A DNA stretch of 11,815 nucleotides from JBDTOX01 sp039933015 (GTDB lineage: Bacteria; Pseudomonadota; Gammaproteobacteria; Burkholderiales; Methylophilaceae). Where the stretch lies: NCBI GenBank assembly GCA_039933015.1, contig JBDTOX010000035.1, forward strand, positions 1 through 11,815. The letters run 5' to 3'. Both the position numbers and the translations under genes were made by a program. Shown here one piece after another: positions 1 through 7,835 of the stretch (position 1 is its first letter; every line of letters starts with the position of its first letter). A model generated the notes under the pieces. The model saw only the letters and a list, made by a program, of their open reading frames with translations, was not told where the DNA came from and searched no databases.

Positions 1-1186
1 CTGCCATTTCGCTCTTGTTGCCTGTAGTGAGAACAATGCTGCCGAATTTGTTGGAGAGCGCCATCAATAGCATGCCGCGTATGCGTGCCTGCAGGTTTTC
101 TTCGGTGGCGTCAAATGGCAAACCTGAGAACTCGGCTGCCAGGGTCTCACGAAAATGTTCAAACAAAGACTTGATCGGCAATTCGCTATATTTCACCCCT
201 ACCCTCTTGGCCATTTCCTGCGCATCGTCCACGCTCATTGCAGCAGTAAATTCAGAAGGCATCATGACCACCTGTACTTTTTCCACACCTAAGGTATCAA
301 CGGCAATAGCCAGGGTCAGCGCCGAATCAATGCCGCCGGAAAGCCCCAGCACCACACCAGGGAAACCATTCTTGACAACGTAATCGTGCAGGCCTAAACA
401 AAGCGCTTTATACACCGAAGCCTCCAGTGCCAAGCTAGTCGCTATCTCAGCTGGCCGAGGCTTGCCCACATCCAGTTCGACCAGCCCAAGCGTTTCCACA
501 AAAGCTGGCAACTGTTGCATTAATGCACCCTCGCTATCCAGCACAAAAGAACCGCCATCAAATACCAATTCATCCTGACCGCCAACCATGTTGGCGTAAA
601 CAAATGGCAACCCGGTTTCTTTAACCCGCTCTTTAAGCACTTCGTGGCGCGCGGCCTGCTTGTCTATATGGAAGGGGGAAGCATTCAATGCCAGCAATAT
701 TTGAGCCCCGGCCTGCTTGGCCAGTCTGACCGGGGAAGTTTCCCATACGTCAGCGCAGATGACGATACCGACACGCACCCCCTGATGCAGGAATACCAAG
801 GGTTCGTCGCCAGCAGTGAAATAGCGCATTTCGTCAAATACGCTGTGATTGGGCAATACGTGCTTGTGGTAAGTGGCCACTATACAGCCATCTTGCAGCA
901 CTGAAGCCGCGTTGTAGCAGTTGCCGTTATATTGGCGAGGATGACCGACTATGGCTGTGACGTGAGGGATGGCGCTGGCCAGTTTACGTAACGCGATTTC
1001 ACAGGCCTGGTTAAAATCTTCGCGTAAAAGTAAATCCTCCGGCGGATAGCCACTCAATGCAAGTTCTGGTGTAATCACCAGGCTGGCACCGGCTTGTTGC
1101 GCACGTGCCACAGCATCCAGGATTTTTGCGCTATTGCCTGACAGGTCTCCGACCGTACAGTTGATTTGCGCGATGGCGAGTTTCAT
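1..1186 (-). CDS. nadE: Glutamine-dependent NAD+ synthetase, 3' end cut by window edge
   Basis: The enzyme performs the last step of NAD biosynthesis: it amidates nicotinic acid adenine dinucleotide using ATP and ammonia released from glutamine, in the cytoplasm. I translated 395 codons without a stop from the ATG at 1186 to the left edge; the family is usually about 540 residues, so roughly the last quarter is missing. The N-terminal nitrilase-fold glutaminase domain has the expected Glu41 (TPELALSGYPPED), Lys108 (YHKHVLPN) and nucleophile Cys144 (VICADVWE). The synthetase domain has the PP-loop SGGIDSAL at about 283-290 and TTGNKSEMA near the cut. The motif usually read as LPNY is LPNH here. 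The gene starts 24 nt after the ankyrin gene stop and probably shares the sucCD transcript. The only purine-rich site (AGGA) lies about 13 nt before ATG, so translation may be modest or coupled. Identification is firm. Confidence 0.96.
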   Translation of the reverse strand, partial: MKLAIAQINCTVGDLSGNSAKILDAVARAQQAGASLVITPELALSGYPPEDLLLREDFNQACEIALRKLASAIPHVTAIVGHPRQYNGNCYNAASVLQDGCIVATYHKHVLPNHSVFDEMRYFTAGDEPLVFLHQGVRVGIVICADVWETSPVRLAKQAGAQILLALNASPFHIDKQAARHEVLKERVKETGLPFVYANMVGGQDELVFDGGSFVLDSEGALMQQLPAFVETLGLVELDVGKPRPAEIATSLALEASVYKALCLGLHDYVVKNGFPGVVLGLSGGIDSALTLAIAVDTLGVEKVQVVMMPSEFTAAMSVDDAQEMAKRVGVKYSELPIKSLFEHFRETLAAEFSGLPFDATEENLQARIRGMLLMALSNKFGSIVLTTGNKSEMA

Positions 1187-1210
1187 GCGGAGCTGAATTT
1201 CCTATAAGCC

Positions 1211-2203
1211 TTAGTAACTGCCACCGGCATCCTTAATCAACTTCACAATCTCCGGATTCTTACCTTTCAAGGCATAGACCAAAGCAGTCAATCCATACTG
1301 GTCTTTGGCTTTGACACTGGCTCCGCTGTCGAGCAGTAATTTCACCATTTCTACTCCACCATTAGTTACCGCTAATTGCAAGATTGGCGTACCTTCAGAG
1401 TCTTTGCGGTTCACATCTGCACCGTGGGCAATGAGGGTTTGGGCAGCTGGCAGCTGAGATTTCTTCACGGCCCAGGTCAAGGCAGTCCATTTGGAGTCGT
1501 CCTTATCGTTAATTTTCGCGCCTTTGCTGAGCATGAGGTCTATCGCCTCAGCATGCCCCGCACGTGCAGCATACATCAAGGCCGTCAAACCAAAGCGGTC
1601 ACGTGCCGAACGATCGGCGCCATTTTCAAGCAAGGTATTAATGGTCGCAAGGTCACCATTTTTGGCTGCGTACATGAGTACGCTTTTGCCATCGTCACTC
1701 TTGGTATTGGCATCCACGCCATGCTTGATCAACAGGTCCACGGCTTCGCTATAGCCGGAAGTAGCGGCCATACCCAATGCGCTCCAGCCGGAATCGTCGC
1801 GGATCTTGGGATCAGCACCTTTATCCAGTAACACTTTGACTGTGGCCACATAGTTTTTCTTGGCGGCGAACATCAAGGCCGTCCAGCCACCGCTGTCTTT
1901 GGCATTAATGTCCGCACCCTTATCCAACAACGCCTGGACAACCTCAGCCTTATCCTTGCGTGCAGCATACATCAACGCCGTAATGCCATCGGCATCCCTG
2001 GTATTGGGATTAACGCCGCTATTCAGCATGGCCCGCACCGTGGCCAGATCTCCTCTGGCAGCCACCGTCAGCAGGTAAGGAATTGCCTCGTCAGCATGGG
2101 CTATTGCAATCCAGCCCGTGGTAAAACCACTTGGCGCAACTCCGGCAAGCAAGGCACATAGCATCAATCGGCATAAGTTACGCCACATAAAGTTTCCCGT
2201 CAT
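1211..2203 (-). CDS. Secreted ankyrin-repeat protein
   Basis: The product is a 330-residue protein made almost wholly of ankyrin repeats after an export signal. Residues 1-37 have a basic start, a hydrophobic stretch (LMLCALLAGVAP) and an AHA-type signal peptidase site, predicting a periplasmic location. About nine repeats of 33 residues follow from about residue 39 to the C-terminus, with TALMYAA and LLDKGADINAKD consensus pieces. Ankyrin repeats bind other proteins; no catalytic motif is visible and the partner is unknown. The first ATG (2203) has no Shine-Dalgarno site, while the in-frame ATG at 2188 is preceded by GGGAAA and still gives a complete signal peptide, so it may be the true start (325 residues). 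The gene sits 15 nt (30 nt from the 2188 start) after sucD and 24 nt before nadE, so co-transcription is likely, though no functional link to either enzyme is obvious. Confidence 0.9.
   Translation of the reverse strand: MTGNFMWRNLCRLMLCALLAGVAPSGFTTGWIAIAHADEAIPYLLTVAARGDLATVRAMLNSGVNPNTRDADGITALMYAARKDKAEVVQALLDKGADINAKDSGGWTALMFAAKKNYVATVKVLLDKGADPKIRDDSGWSALGMAATSGYSEAVDLLIKHGVDANTKSDDGKSVLMYAAKNGDLATINTLLENGADRSARDRFGLTALMYAARAGHAEAIDLMLSKGAKINDKDDSKWTALTWAVKKSQLPAAQTLIAHGADVNRKDSEGTPILQLAVTNGGVEMVKLLLDSGASVKAKDQYGLTALVYALKGKNPEIVKLIKDAGGSY
1220..2090 (-). repeat. 99-bp tandem coding repeats of the ankyrin gene
   Basis: The DNA shows the 33-residue ankyrin period directly. A 23-base stretch starting at 1563 recurs at 1959 (396 bp away, 4 x 99) with one mismatch, and its core ACATCAAGGCCGTC (from 1573) recurs at 1870 (297 bp away, 3 x 99). 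Most other units have diverged. The near-identical islands could allow repeat gain or loss by recombination, but nothing here shows that this has happened. Confidence 0.75.
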
Positions 2204-2218
2204 AGTCTATCGCGCTGA

Positions 2219-3097
2219 TCAAGCTTGGGCATTAATTGCGGCTTGTACCGCTTCACCGAGACCCGCAGGCGAACTGGCCACTATTACACCAGCCTGCTCC
2301 AGCGCGCGGATTTTGTCCGAAGCAAGGCCACTGCCCCCCGAAATAATCGCTCCAGCATGCCCCATGCGCTTACCCTTGGGTGCTGTTTGCCCCGCGATAT
2401 AAGCGGCAACTGGCTTGCTGATGTTGCTCTTAATGAAATCCGCAGCGGCTTCTTCATCGCTACCGCCGATTTCGCCCACCATGATAATGGCTGAGGTCTC
2501 CGCATCTGCCTCAAACATCTGCAGGCACTCAATAAAGTTCAGGCCTTTGATGGGGTCGCCGCCAATACCGACACAAGTGGACTGGCCCAGTCCCAGCGCT
2601 GTAGTCTGGTGTACGGCTTCGTAAGTCAGCGTGCCGGAACGCGAGACTATGCCCACCTTGCCTCTTAGATGAATGCTGCCGGGCATGATGCCGATCTTGC
2701 ATTCATCCGGCGTAATAACACCCGGGCAATTAGGACCGACCATCTTTACGCCATTGGCTTTCAGTGCCGCCTTCACGTTGAGCATGTCCAGCACCGGAAT
2801 GCCTTCCGTAATGCAAACAATCAGTGCAATACCGGCATCAGCAGCCTCAAGGATGGAATCTGCCGCAAACGGCGGCGGTACATAAATAACCGAAGCATTG
2901 GCACCTGTAGCCTCGACGGCTGCACGCATGGTGTTGAACACCGGCAGGCCAAGATGTGTTTGTCCGCCTTTACCCGGCGTGACACCACCGACCATCTTGG
3001 TGCCGTAAGCCAACGCCTGTTCGGAATGGAAAGTCCCCTGCTTGCCAGTGAAACCCTGGCACAGTACTTTTGTATTTTTGTTTACCAAAATTGCCAT
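2219..3097 (-). CDS. sucD: Succinyl-CoA synthetase alpha subunit
   Basis: This is the CoA-binding, phosphohistidine-carrying subunit of the TCA-cycle enzyme that interconverts succinyl-CoA and succinate with substrate-level nucleoside triphosphate formation. The protein has 292 residues, close to the E. coli length of about 289. It shows an N-terminal CoA-binding Rossmann domain (QGFTGKQGTFH at 14-24), GPNCPGVITP at 121-130, the GEIGGSDEE segment at 208-216, and the phosphorylated histidine His247 in MGHAGAI. The ATG is preceded by AAAGG at suitable spacing, and sucC ends one nucleotide upstream (TGATATG), so the two subunits are translationally linked. Malate-CoA ligase (MtkB) is a paralogue that cannot be fully excluded, but similarity to SucD and the SucC partner favour succinate. 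Confidence 0.96.
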   Translation of the reverse strand: MAILVNKNTKVLCQGFTGKQGTFHSEQALAYGTKMVGGVTPGKGGQTHLGLPVFNTMRAAVEATGANASVIYVPPPFAADSILEAADAGIALIVCITEGIPVLDMLNVKAALKANGVKMVGPNCPGVITPDECKIGIMPGSIHLRGKVGIVSRSGTLTYEAVHQTTALGLGQSTCVGIGGDPIKGLNFIECLQMFEADAETSAIIMVGEIGGSDEEAAADFIKSNISKPVAAYIAGQTAPKGKRMGHAGAIISGGSGLASDKIRALEQAGVIVASSPAGLGEAVQAAINAQA

Positions 3098-3098
3098 A

Positions 3099-4274
3099 TC
3101 AAACCTTTACTGCCGCACTGTTAGCTGACTGCACGGCACGTTGAGCTGCATCGGTTAATCCATCTGCAGAAATAATAGACAGCCCGCTTTCACTTAACAT
3201 CTTCCTGCCCAATTCAACGTTGGTACCCTCCAACCGGACGACAACCGGAATCTGGATACCAACCTCCTTAACTGCGGTAATGATGCCCTCGGCAATAATA
3301 TCGCAGCGCATGATGCCGCCAAAAATATTGACGAGTATGGCTTTTACCTGGTTGTCGGCCAGAATGATCTTGAAGGCCTTAGCCACGGTTTCTGCGGTAG
3401 CACCACCACCTACATCGAGAAAATTAGCCGGTGCGCCGCCATGCAGTTTGATCAGATCCATAGTCGCCATCGCCAGGCCGGCGCCATTCACCATGCAGCC
3501 GATATTGCCGTTAAGCGCGATGTAATTGAGCCCGGCCGCATGCGCTACCGCTTCCTTGGCATCATCCTGGCTCCAGTCGCGCTGCTCGGCCAGGGTTTTC
3601 TGCCGGTAAAGCGCGTTATCGTCCACACTCATCTTACAATCCAGCGCAACCAGCGCGCCCGCAGTTGTCACGATTAAAGGATTGATTTCAAGTAGTGACA
3701 AGTCGTTTTCCTTGAACAGGCGGTACAAGCCCTTGACCAATCTGCTAAAGGCGCCAATCTGCTCACCAGCCAGGCCTAGCGCGAATGCCAGGTTGCGTGC
3801 CTGATAATCTACCAGACCATTTAATGGATCACAGATTTCCTGCAGGATTTTTTCCGGACTGTTCTGGGCTATTTCTTCAATATCCATGCCGCCAGCAGCA
3901 GAGGCCACTACCACCACGCGCTCTAACGAACGATCCACCAGCAGTGATAAATACAACTCGCGCGCAATCGGCAAGGTTTCTTCCACCAACAGCTTATGCA
4001 CCGGTTGGCCGTCTGGCGCATTCTGTATTGTCACCAGCGGCTTACCCAGCAGACTGGAGGCTAGTACGCCCGCCTGCTCTACGTTGACCACCTTCACCCC
4101 ACCCACCTTGCCCCGGCCGCCAGCATGTATCTGCGCTTTGACGACACAAACGTCACCGCCCAATTCAATGGCAGCAGCAACGACAGCAGCAGGGGAATCG
4201 GCAACGATGCCGCGCGGTATAGGCAAGCCATATTTTTGCAGCAACTGCTTGGCCTGAAATTCATGCAAATTCAT
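3099..4274 (-). CDS. sucC: Succinyl-CoA synthetase beta subunit
   Basis: This is the nucleotide- and succinate-binding subunit that pairs with SucD. I place the start at ATG 4274, where MNLHEFQAKQLL matches the family N-terminus exactly and gives 391 residues (family about 388). The open frame runs on to 4352, but the extra 26 residues have no family counterpart. An ATP-grasp domain is visible: HAGGRGKVGGVK near the N-terminal third, LLEINPL around the middle, then VDDNALYRQ. The C-terminal ligase domain holds GNIGCMVNGAGLAMATMD, FLDVGGGA and NIFGGIMRCD, and the last third follows E. coli SucC closely. It is the first gene of the probable sucC-sucD-ankyrin-nadE operon, transcribed away from the glycosyltransferase gene. 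Whether ATP or GTP is preferred cannot be judged by eye. Confidence 0.96.
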   Translation of the reverse strand: MNLHEFQAKQLLQKYGLPIPRGIVADSPAAVVAAAIELGGDVCVVKAQIHAGGRGKVGGVKVVNVEQAGVLASSLLGKPLVTIQNAPDGQPVHKLLVEETLPIARELYLSLLVDRSLERVVVVASAAGGMDIEEIAQNSPEKILQEICDPLNGLVDYQARNLAFALGLAGEQIGAFSRLVKGLYRLFKENDLSLLEINPLIVTTAGALVALDCKMSVDDNALYRQKTLAEQRDWSQDDAKEAVAHAAGLNYIALNGNIGCMVNGAGLAMATMDLIKLHGGAPANFLDVGGGATAETVAKAFKIILADNQVKAILVNIFGGIMRCDIIAEGIITAVKEVGIQIPVVVRLEGTNVELGRKMLSESGLSIISADGLTDAAQRAVQSANSAAVKV

Positions 4275-4490
4275 GGTAAATCCAGCGTTTTTGTAATTAT
4301 GTAATTTTGGCCGAAAAGCAGTCTTCGCGCCAGCATTAAGCCCGCATCTCAATAAATAACAGTGTAGCGTCAGCTTACTGTAAGGTAATAAATTAATAAT
4401 TCTGCAATAGTCATAGTAGTAAAATAGAGAATTCGCCGTTTTTTATCCAAAAAAATATATTTGATAGCAGCTTTCCATCCATACCAAATA
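4275..4490. promoter_or_regulatory. AT-rich divergent promoter region between sucC and glycosyltransferase gene
   Basis: This 216-bp gap separates two genes read in opposite directions, so it must hold promoters for both. It is much richer in A+T than its neighbours, especially 4380-4470. On the plus strand TAAAAT at 4420-4425 is a possible -10 box, but no good -35 lies 16-18 bp upstream. On the minus strand no box pair stands out. A short dyad CTTAC-T-GTAAG lies at 4374-4384 and could be an operator. I cannot place transcription starts with confidence. Confidence 0.45.
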
Positions 4491-5957
4491 ATGCTTAAAA
4501 ACTCCTCCTATTTGACACGCACGCTGCTGATCACCCTTGCCTCGCTGGTATTGGTGCGACTGCTTACCCTGGGTTATTACCCACTCTTCGACACCACGGA
4601 AGCACGCTATGCCGAAATAGCAAGGAAAATGGTGGAGCTGAATGACTGGGTTACGCCGTGGTTCGATTATGGCGTGCCATTCTGGGGCAAGCCGCCATTT
4701 TCATTCTGGCTCAGCGCCATTAGCATCAAACTATTGGGAGTCAACGAATTCGCCGCACGCCTGCCGCATTTCCTGAGTGGCCTGCTGGTTGCCTGGCTAG
4801 TTTGGGATTGGGCGGCACGTCGCTCACGCCGGGAGGCCATCTACGCTGTTACGCTGCTTCTAGGGTCCACCCTGTTTTTTGTTTCTACCGGCGCAGTCAT
4901 GACCGACATGGAATTGACGTTGGGCTGCTTTTTGATCATCCGTGGATTCTGGCTGGGTTTAAACGGAACCGCGGAAGAACAACGTCGTGAACGCTGGGTT
5001 TTCTTCATAGGCATGGGTATCGGCCTGCTGGCCAAGGGGCCGATTGCGCTGGTGCTTACCGGACTGCCAATTGTGATATGGACATTCGCAAAATCCAATC
5101 TCATGACCGTGTGGCGTGGCCTGCCCTGGCTGCGCGGCATCCTGCTGACGCTGTTAATCGCCCTGCCCTGGTATGTGATTGCCGAAGCGCATACACCCGG
5201 ATTCCTTAATTATTTCATTATAGGGGAGCACTGGCACCGTTTTGTTACACCGGGCTGGCACGGCGATCAATATGGCCATGCTCATCTGTTCCCACATGGC
5301 AGCATCTGGGTCTTCACCTTTGCCGCCTTATTGCCCTGGTCCGTCTTGCTGCCAATTGCTGCGCTCTGGTGGCGCAAGTCAGGCAACTCTTTACCCGATA
5401 GCATTGATGCCGCCCAACGTTCATGGCGACTTTATCTGCTGCTATGCGGTTTAATGCCATGCGTGTTTTTTACTGGCGCGGCAAATATCATCTGGACCTA
5501 CGGTTTGCCTGGAATACCAGCACTAGCTTTGTGGGGAGCTTATTGGCTAAACAGATATTTAAAACCGGCACCGGTGGAAAAACTGCTGATAGCCGGCTTG
5601 CTGCTGACTTCGCTTGGCTGGACAGCTTACCTGACTAAAATTGAGCTCAGAGGCAAGGATGAAACAAAAGTCGCCAAGGCGATCGTGCTTGATTACCTAT
5701 CTCGCAACAGCAATGGGGAAAGCCTGATCTTCTTGCACAACCGTCCTTACTCTGCAGAGTTTTATACCCAGGGCAAAGCCGAATTGGCACCAACTACAAC
5801 TGCCTTACTAGAAAAAATCAGGCAGAAACCCGCGTATGTCGCCATCTCCAGCGGCGCAGAAAAAAAATTACCTGCCGAACTGAGCCACAGGCTGCAACTG
5901 GTAAAACATCATGGGGATTTTGATCTATATCACACCGTGCCCGCTAACCAGCCCTAG
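4491..5957 (+). CDS. ArnT/PMT-family membrane glycosyltransferase (GT-C, family 39/83-like)
   Basis: The product is a polytopic inner-membrane protein of about 488 residues resembling ArnT and bacterial PMT_2 enzymes, which move a sugar from an undecaprenyl-phosphate carrier to lipid A or another envelope acceptor on the periplasmic side. The first periplasmic loop carries the acidic signature FDTTEARYAEIA (33-44, Asp34 and Glu37), followed by FWGKPPFSFW (64-73) and LLAKGPIALV (179-188). Around ten hydrophobic segments are visible up to about residue 385, then a soluble C-terminal domain. I prefer ATG 4491; an in-frame TTG at 4461 would add ten residues, and neither has a clear Shine-Dalgarno site. 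No aminoarabinose synthesis genes are nearby, so the sugar and acceptor are unknown and the name ArnT should not be assigned. It is followed closely by serB, with a hairpin between them. Confidence 0.87.
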   Translation: MLKNSSYLTRTLLITLASLVLVRLLTLGYYPLFDTTEARYAEIARKMVELNDWVTPWFDYGVPFWGKPPFSFWLSAISIKLLGVNEFAARLPHFLSGLLVAWLVWDWAARRSRREAIYAVTLLLGSTLFFVSTGAVMTDMELTLGCFLIIRGFWLGLNGTAEEQRRERWVFFIGMGIGLLAKGPIALVLTGLPIVIWTFAKSNLMTVWRGLPWLRGILLTLLIALPWYVIAEAHTPGFLNYFIIGEHWHRFVTPGWHGDQYGHAHLFPHGSIWVFTFAALLPWSVLLPIAALWWRKSGNSLPDSIDAAQRSWRLYLLLCGLMPCVFFTGAANIIWTYGLPGIPALALWGAYWLNRYLKPAPVEKLLIAGLLLTSLGWTAYLTKIELRGKDETKVAKAIVLDYLSRNSNGESLIFLHNRPYSAEFYTQGKAELAPTTTALLEKIRQKPAYVAISSGAEKKLPAELSHRLQLVKHHGDFDLYHTVPANQP

Positions 5958-5966
5958 TCGTGCGAA

Positions 5967-5984
5967 CTGCCGCATCAGCGGCAG
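5967..5984 (+). other. Perfect inverted repeat between glycosyltransferase gene and serB
   Basis: CTGCCGC and GCGGCAG form a perfect 7-bp GC-rich stem around the loop ATCA, ten bases after the TAG stop of the upstream gene. No T run follows, so it is not a textbook intrinsic terminator. It occupies the place where the -35 element of the serB promoter would lie, so it could be an operator, a weak or Rho-assisted terminator, or an mRNA 3'-end stabiliser. Confidence 0.55.
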
Positions 5985-5990
5985 CCCAGG

Positions 5991-5999
5991 TGATATAAT
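5991..5999 (+). promoter_or_regulatory. Extended -10 promoter for serB
   Basis: TGATATAAT is an exact extended -10 element (TGn followed by the consensus TATAAT at 5994-5999). No good -35 hexamer lies 16-18 bp upstream, which fits an extended -10 promoter. Transcription would begin near 6006, leaving a leader of about 36 nt before the serB ATG at 6042. This allows serB expression independent of the glycosyltransferase gene. Confidence 0.7.
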
Positions 6000-6041
6000 C
6001 GCGGCCTTCACGCCATTAAACCAATTCGCCGACCACTACTC

Positions 6042-6875
6042 ATGCGTCTAGTCATTCAGGCAGCAGCACTATCCCACGATCACCTTGAAGCCATTGCCGC
6101 GCTCTGCAAGCAAGGCAATTTCCGGCAGCTAACACAGCAGGCTTATGCCATGCCGGTAGATGCACCTTTGCCTGAGGTCACAGCTTACTGCGCAGCTCAT
6201 CACATTGACTGTGCTTTTGTGCAGGATGCCCACAGCCTGGATAACTTCGGGCTGGTAGTGATGGACATGGATTCCACCGTCATCACCATTGAATGTATTG
6301 ATGAAATTGCCGATATGCAGGGCCTCAAGCCGGAGGTGGCAAAAATCACTGAAAGCGCCATGCAGGGCGAAATCGAGTTTGCTGAAAGTCTGCGCCGGCG
6401 TGTGGCATTGCTGGCAGGATTGGATGAATCCGCCTTACAGCGCGTATATGATGAGCGTCTAAAGCTTAGCCCAGGCGTGCCGCAACTGATAGCCGCCTGC
6501 AAAGCAAAGGGCATCCGCACCATGCTGGTGTCGGGAGGGTTCGATTTCTTTGCTGACCGCGTCAAGGCCATGGCGGGGTTGGACTACGCGCATGCCAACA
6601 AGCTGGACATCGCCAATGGCAAACTGACTGGAAAGGTCTTGGGCAATATCGTAGATGCACAAGCCAAAGCTGACTGGCTAGTGCATCTACGCGATAAGTT
6701 GGGGCTACAGGCCCACCAGACCATCGCCATTGGCGATGGTGCCAATGACCTGAAAATGATGGGTATTGCCGGCATAGGTATCGCCTATCACGCCAAACCC
6801 CTGGTACAGCAGCAAGCCACCTATGCGCTGAACCATGTAGGGCTGGATGGGGCAATCGGGCTCTTGTCTAAATAG
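6042..6875 (+). CDS. serB: Phosphoserine phosphatase
   Basis: The enzyme removes phosphate from O-phospho-L-serine, the last step of serine biosynthesis, in the cytoplasm. The 277-residue protein is a HAD-superfamily phosphatase with all four motifs: motif I MDMDST with nucleophile Asp75 and acid/base Asp77, motif II VSGG with Ser164, motif III Lys209 (QAKAD), and motif IV GDGANDL with Asp232 and Asp236. ECIDEIAD (84-91) and the cap segment ESLRRRVALLAG (115-126) match SerB substrate-recognition regions. The first 70 or so residues form the usual non-catalytic N-terminal domain. The ATG lacks a Shine-Dalgarno site but is the natural start by length. It has its own extended -10 promoter and is followed by a strong terminator. 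Confidence 0.96.
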   Translation: MRLVIQAAALSHDHLEAIAALCKQGNFRQLTQQAYAMPVDAPLPEVTAYCAAHHIDCAFVQDAHSLDNFGLVVMDMDSTVITIECIDEIADMQGLKPEVAKITESAMQGEIEFAESLRRRVALLAGLDESALQRVYDERLKLSPGVPQLIAACKAKGIRTMLVSGGFDFFADRVKAMAGLDYAHANKLDIANGKLTGKVLGNIVDAQAKADWLVHLRDKLGLQAHQTIAIGDGANDLKMMGIAGIGIAYHAKPLVQQQATYALNHVGLDGAIGLLSK

Positions 6876-6895
6876 CAGCACAATACTCAAAGCAC

Positions 6896-6926
6896 AAAAA
6901 AGCCACGATTTATCGTGGCTTTTTTT
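6896..6926. terminator. Bidirectional intrinsic terminator
   Basis: An 8-bp stem AGCCACGA / TCGTGGCT (6901-6908 and 6913-6920) with a TTTA loop is flanked by an A run (6896-6901) and a T run (6920-6926). It therefore has the hairpin plus U-tract form on both strands. It lies 20 bp after serB and 20 bp after the stop of the converging beta-propeller gene, so it should end both transcripts. Confidence 0.93.
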
Positions 6927-6946
6927 ATGCTGTTTTGTTCATCCCG

Positions 6947-7804
6947 TCATTCATGTAAAAGCAGCCAGACCAGCTCACCAGCCTTCATATCAGGCACCAG
7001 CAAGAACTTTCCGTCAGCGGAAAGGGCCATGTCTGCAGAAGCCTTAAAGCCATCCTTCAGCAGCTCAACCTTGCCGGATTGATCTACAGAGAATATGCGG
7101 CCGTTTTTCCAGTCGCTGACGTAAAGCATGCCATGCTTGCCCCGCACCAGACCATCAGCGCCGCCAAAGCCATCAGCCAGCTTTGTCATCTCGCCATTTC
7201 TCGGATTGATGCGATATAGAGTACCGGAGACGAAATCCACTTGCAGCAATGTGCCATGCCCCCCCATCAGCAAACCATTAGGCGCCAGCACCAACGGGTT
7301 ACGGCTGTCGGTAACAGTGGTGACCTTGCCATGCTTGTTGATGCGATAAACAGCACCGCCCTTACCCTCGAGGTCGCCACTGTCTGATACGTAAATATTG
7401 CCGATCCCGTCGGCTTCCAGGTCATTCAGAAACCGGGGGGTAACCGGAAAAGCATCGGCGGCGGCAAACACTTGCCATTTGCCATCGGCAGCCACTTTCA
7501 GCACGCGGGTCTTGTCAGCCACGTAGAGGGTCTTGCCAGAAATAACCAGACCTTTGGGGTCATCCATGCCAGTGGCAAACACCTTGAGCTGACCATCGCG
7601 GCCAATGACGCTGATCTGGCCATCACCATTCTTGCCAAATTCGCCGATTTCAGACACATAGATGTTGCCATCCTTGGCAACCACGACGGATTCCGGCGTT
7701 TTAAGGCCTGTCACTTTTTTCAGTTCATCCGCCTGTGCGGCAACGCCACCAGCCAATAAGATTAAGGCTGCGAGCGTCATTGATAATGTGCATTTGATCT
7801 TCAT
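6947..7804 (-). CDS. Periplasmic SMP-30/gluconolactonase-like six-bladed beta-propeller
   Basis: The product is a 285-residue exported protein. Residues 1-25 are a signal peptide ending VAAQA before DE. The rest shows about six propeller blades of the NHL/SMP-30 type, each with a strand such as GNIYVSE, KTLYVAD, GNIYVSD or GMLYVSD. The four residues that bind the divalent metal in SMP-30 lactonases appear in matching places: Glu38 (TPESVVV), Asn127 (RFLNDLEAD), Asn176 (LAPNGLL) and Asp217 (GADGLV). A metal-dependent lactonase acting on sugar lactones is thus a reasonable inference; the substrate is unknown, and a non-catalytic binding role is possible. GAAGGG precedes the ATG at good spacing. 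It is the last gene of the minus-strand operon, 31 nt after the 195-residue protein gene, and ends at the shared terminator. Confidence 0.85.
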   Translation of the reverse strand: MKIKCTLSMTLAALILLAGGVAAQADELKKVTGLKTPESVVVAKDGNIYVSEIGEFGKNGDGQISVIGRDGQLKVFATGMDDPKGLVISGKTLYVADKTRVLKVAADGKWQVFAAADAFPVTPRFLNDLEADGIGNIYVSDSGDLEGKGGAVYRINKHGKVTTVTDSRNPLVLAPNGLLMGGHGTLLQVDFVSGTLYRINPRNGEMTKLADGFGGADGLVRGKHGMLYVSDWKNGRIFSVDQSGKVELLKDGFKASADMALSADGKFLLVPDMKAGELVWLLLHE

Positions 7805-7835
7805 TTTTTACCCTTCGCTAGATTGCATGACGAGA

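Noticed and set aside
15..904. Plus-strand open frames opposite nadE
   Set aside because: The minus strand encodes a continuous NAD synthetase with catalytic residues in both domains; the plus-strand frames are low-complexity shadows.
1211..2203. Possible CRISPR or non-coding tandem array from the recurring 99-bp units
   Set aside because: The period equals 33 codons, the units are translated without stops and match the ankyrin consensus, so the repeats are coding.
2219..4274. Malate-CoA ligase (mtkAB) as an alternative identity for sucCD
   Set aside because: Both proteins match E. coli SucC/SucD lengths and motifs very closely, and no serine-cycle genes are adjacent; a tree would settle it.
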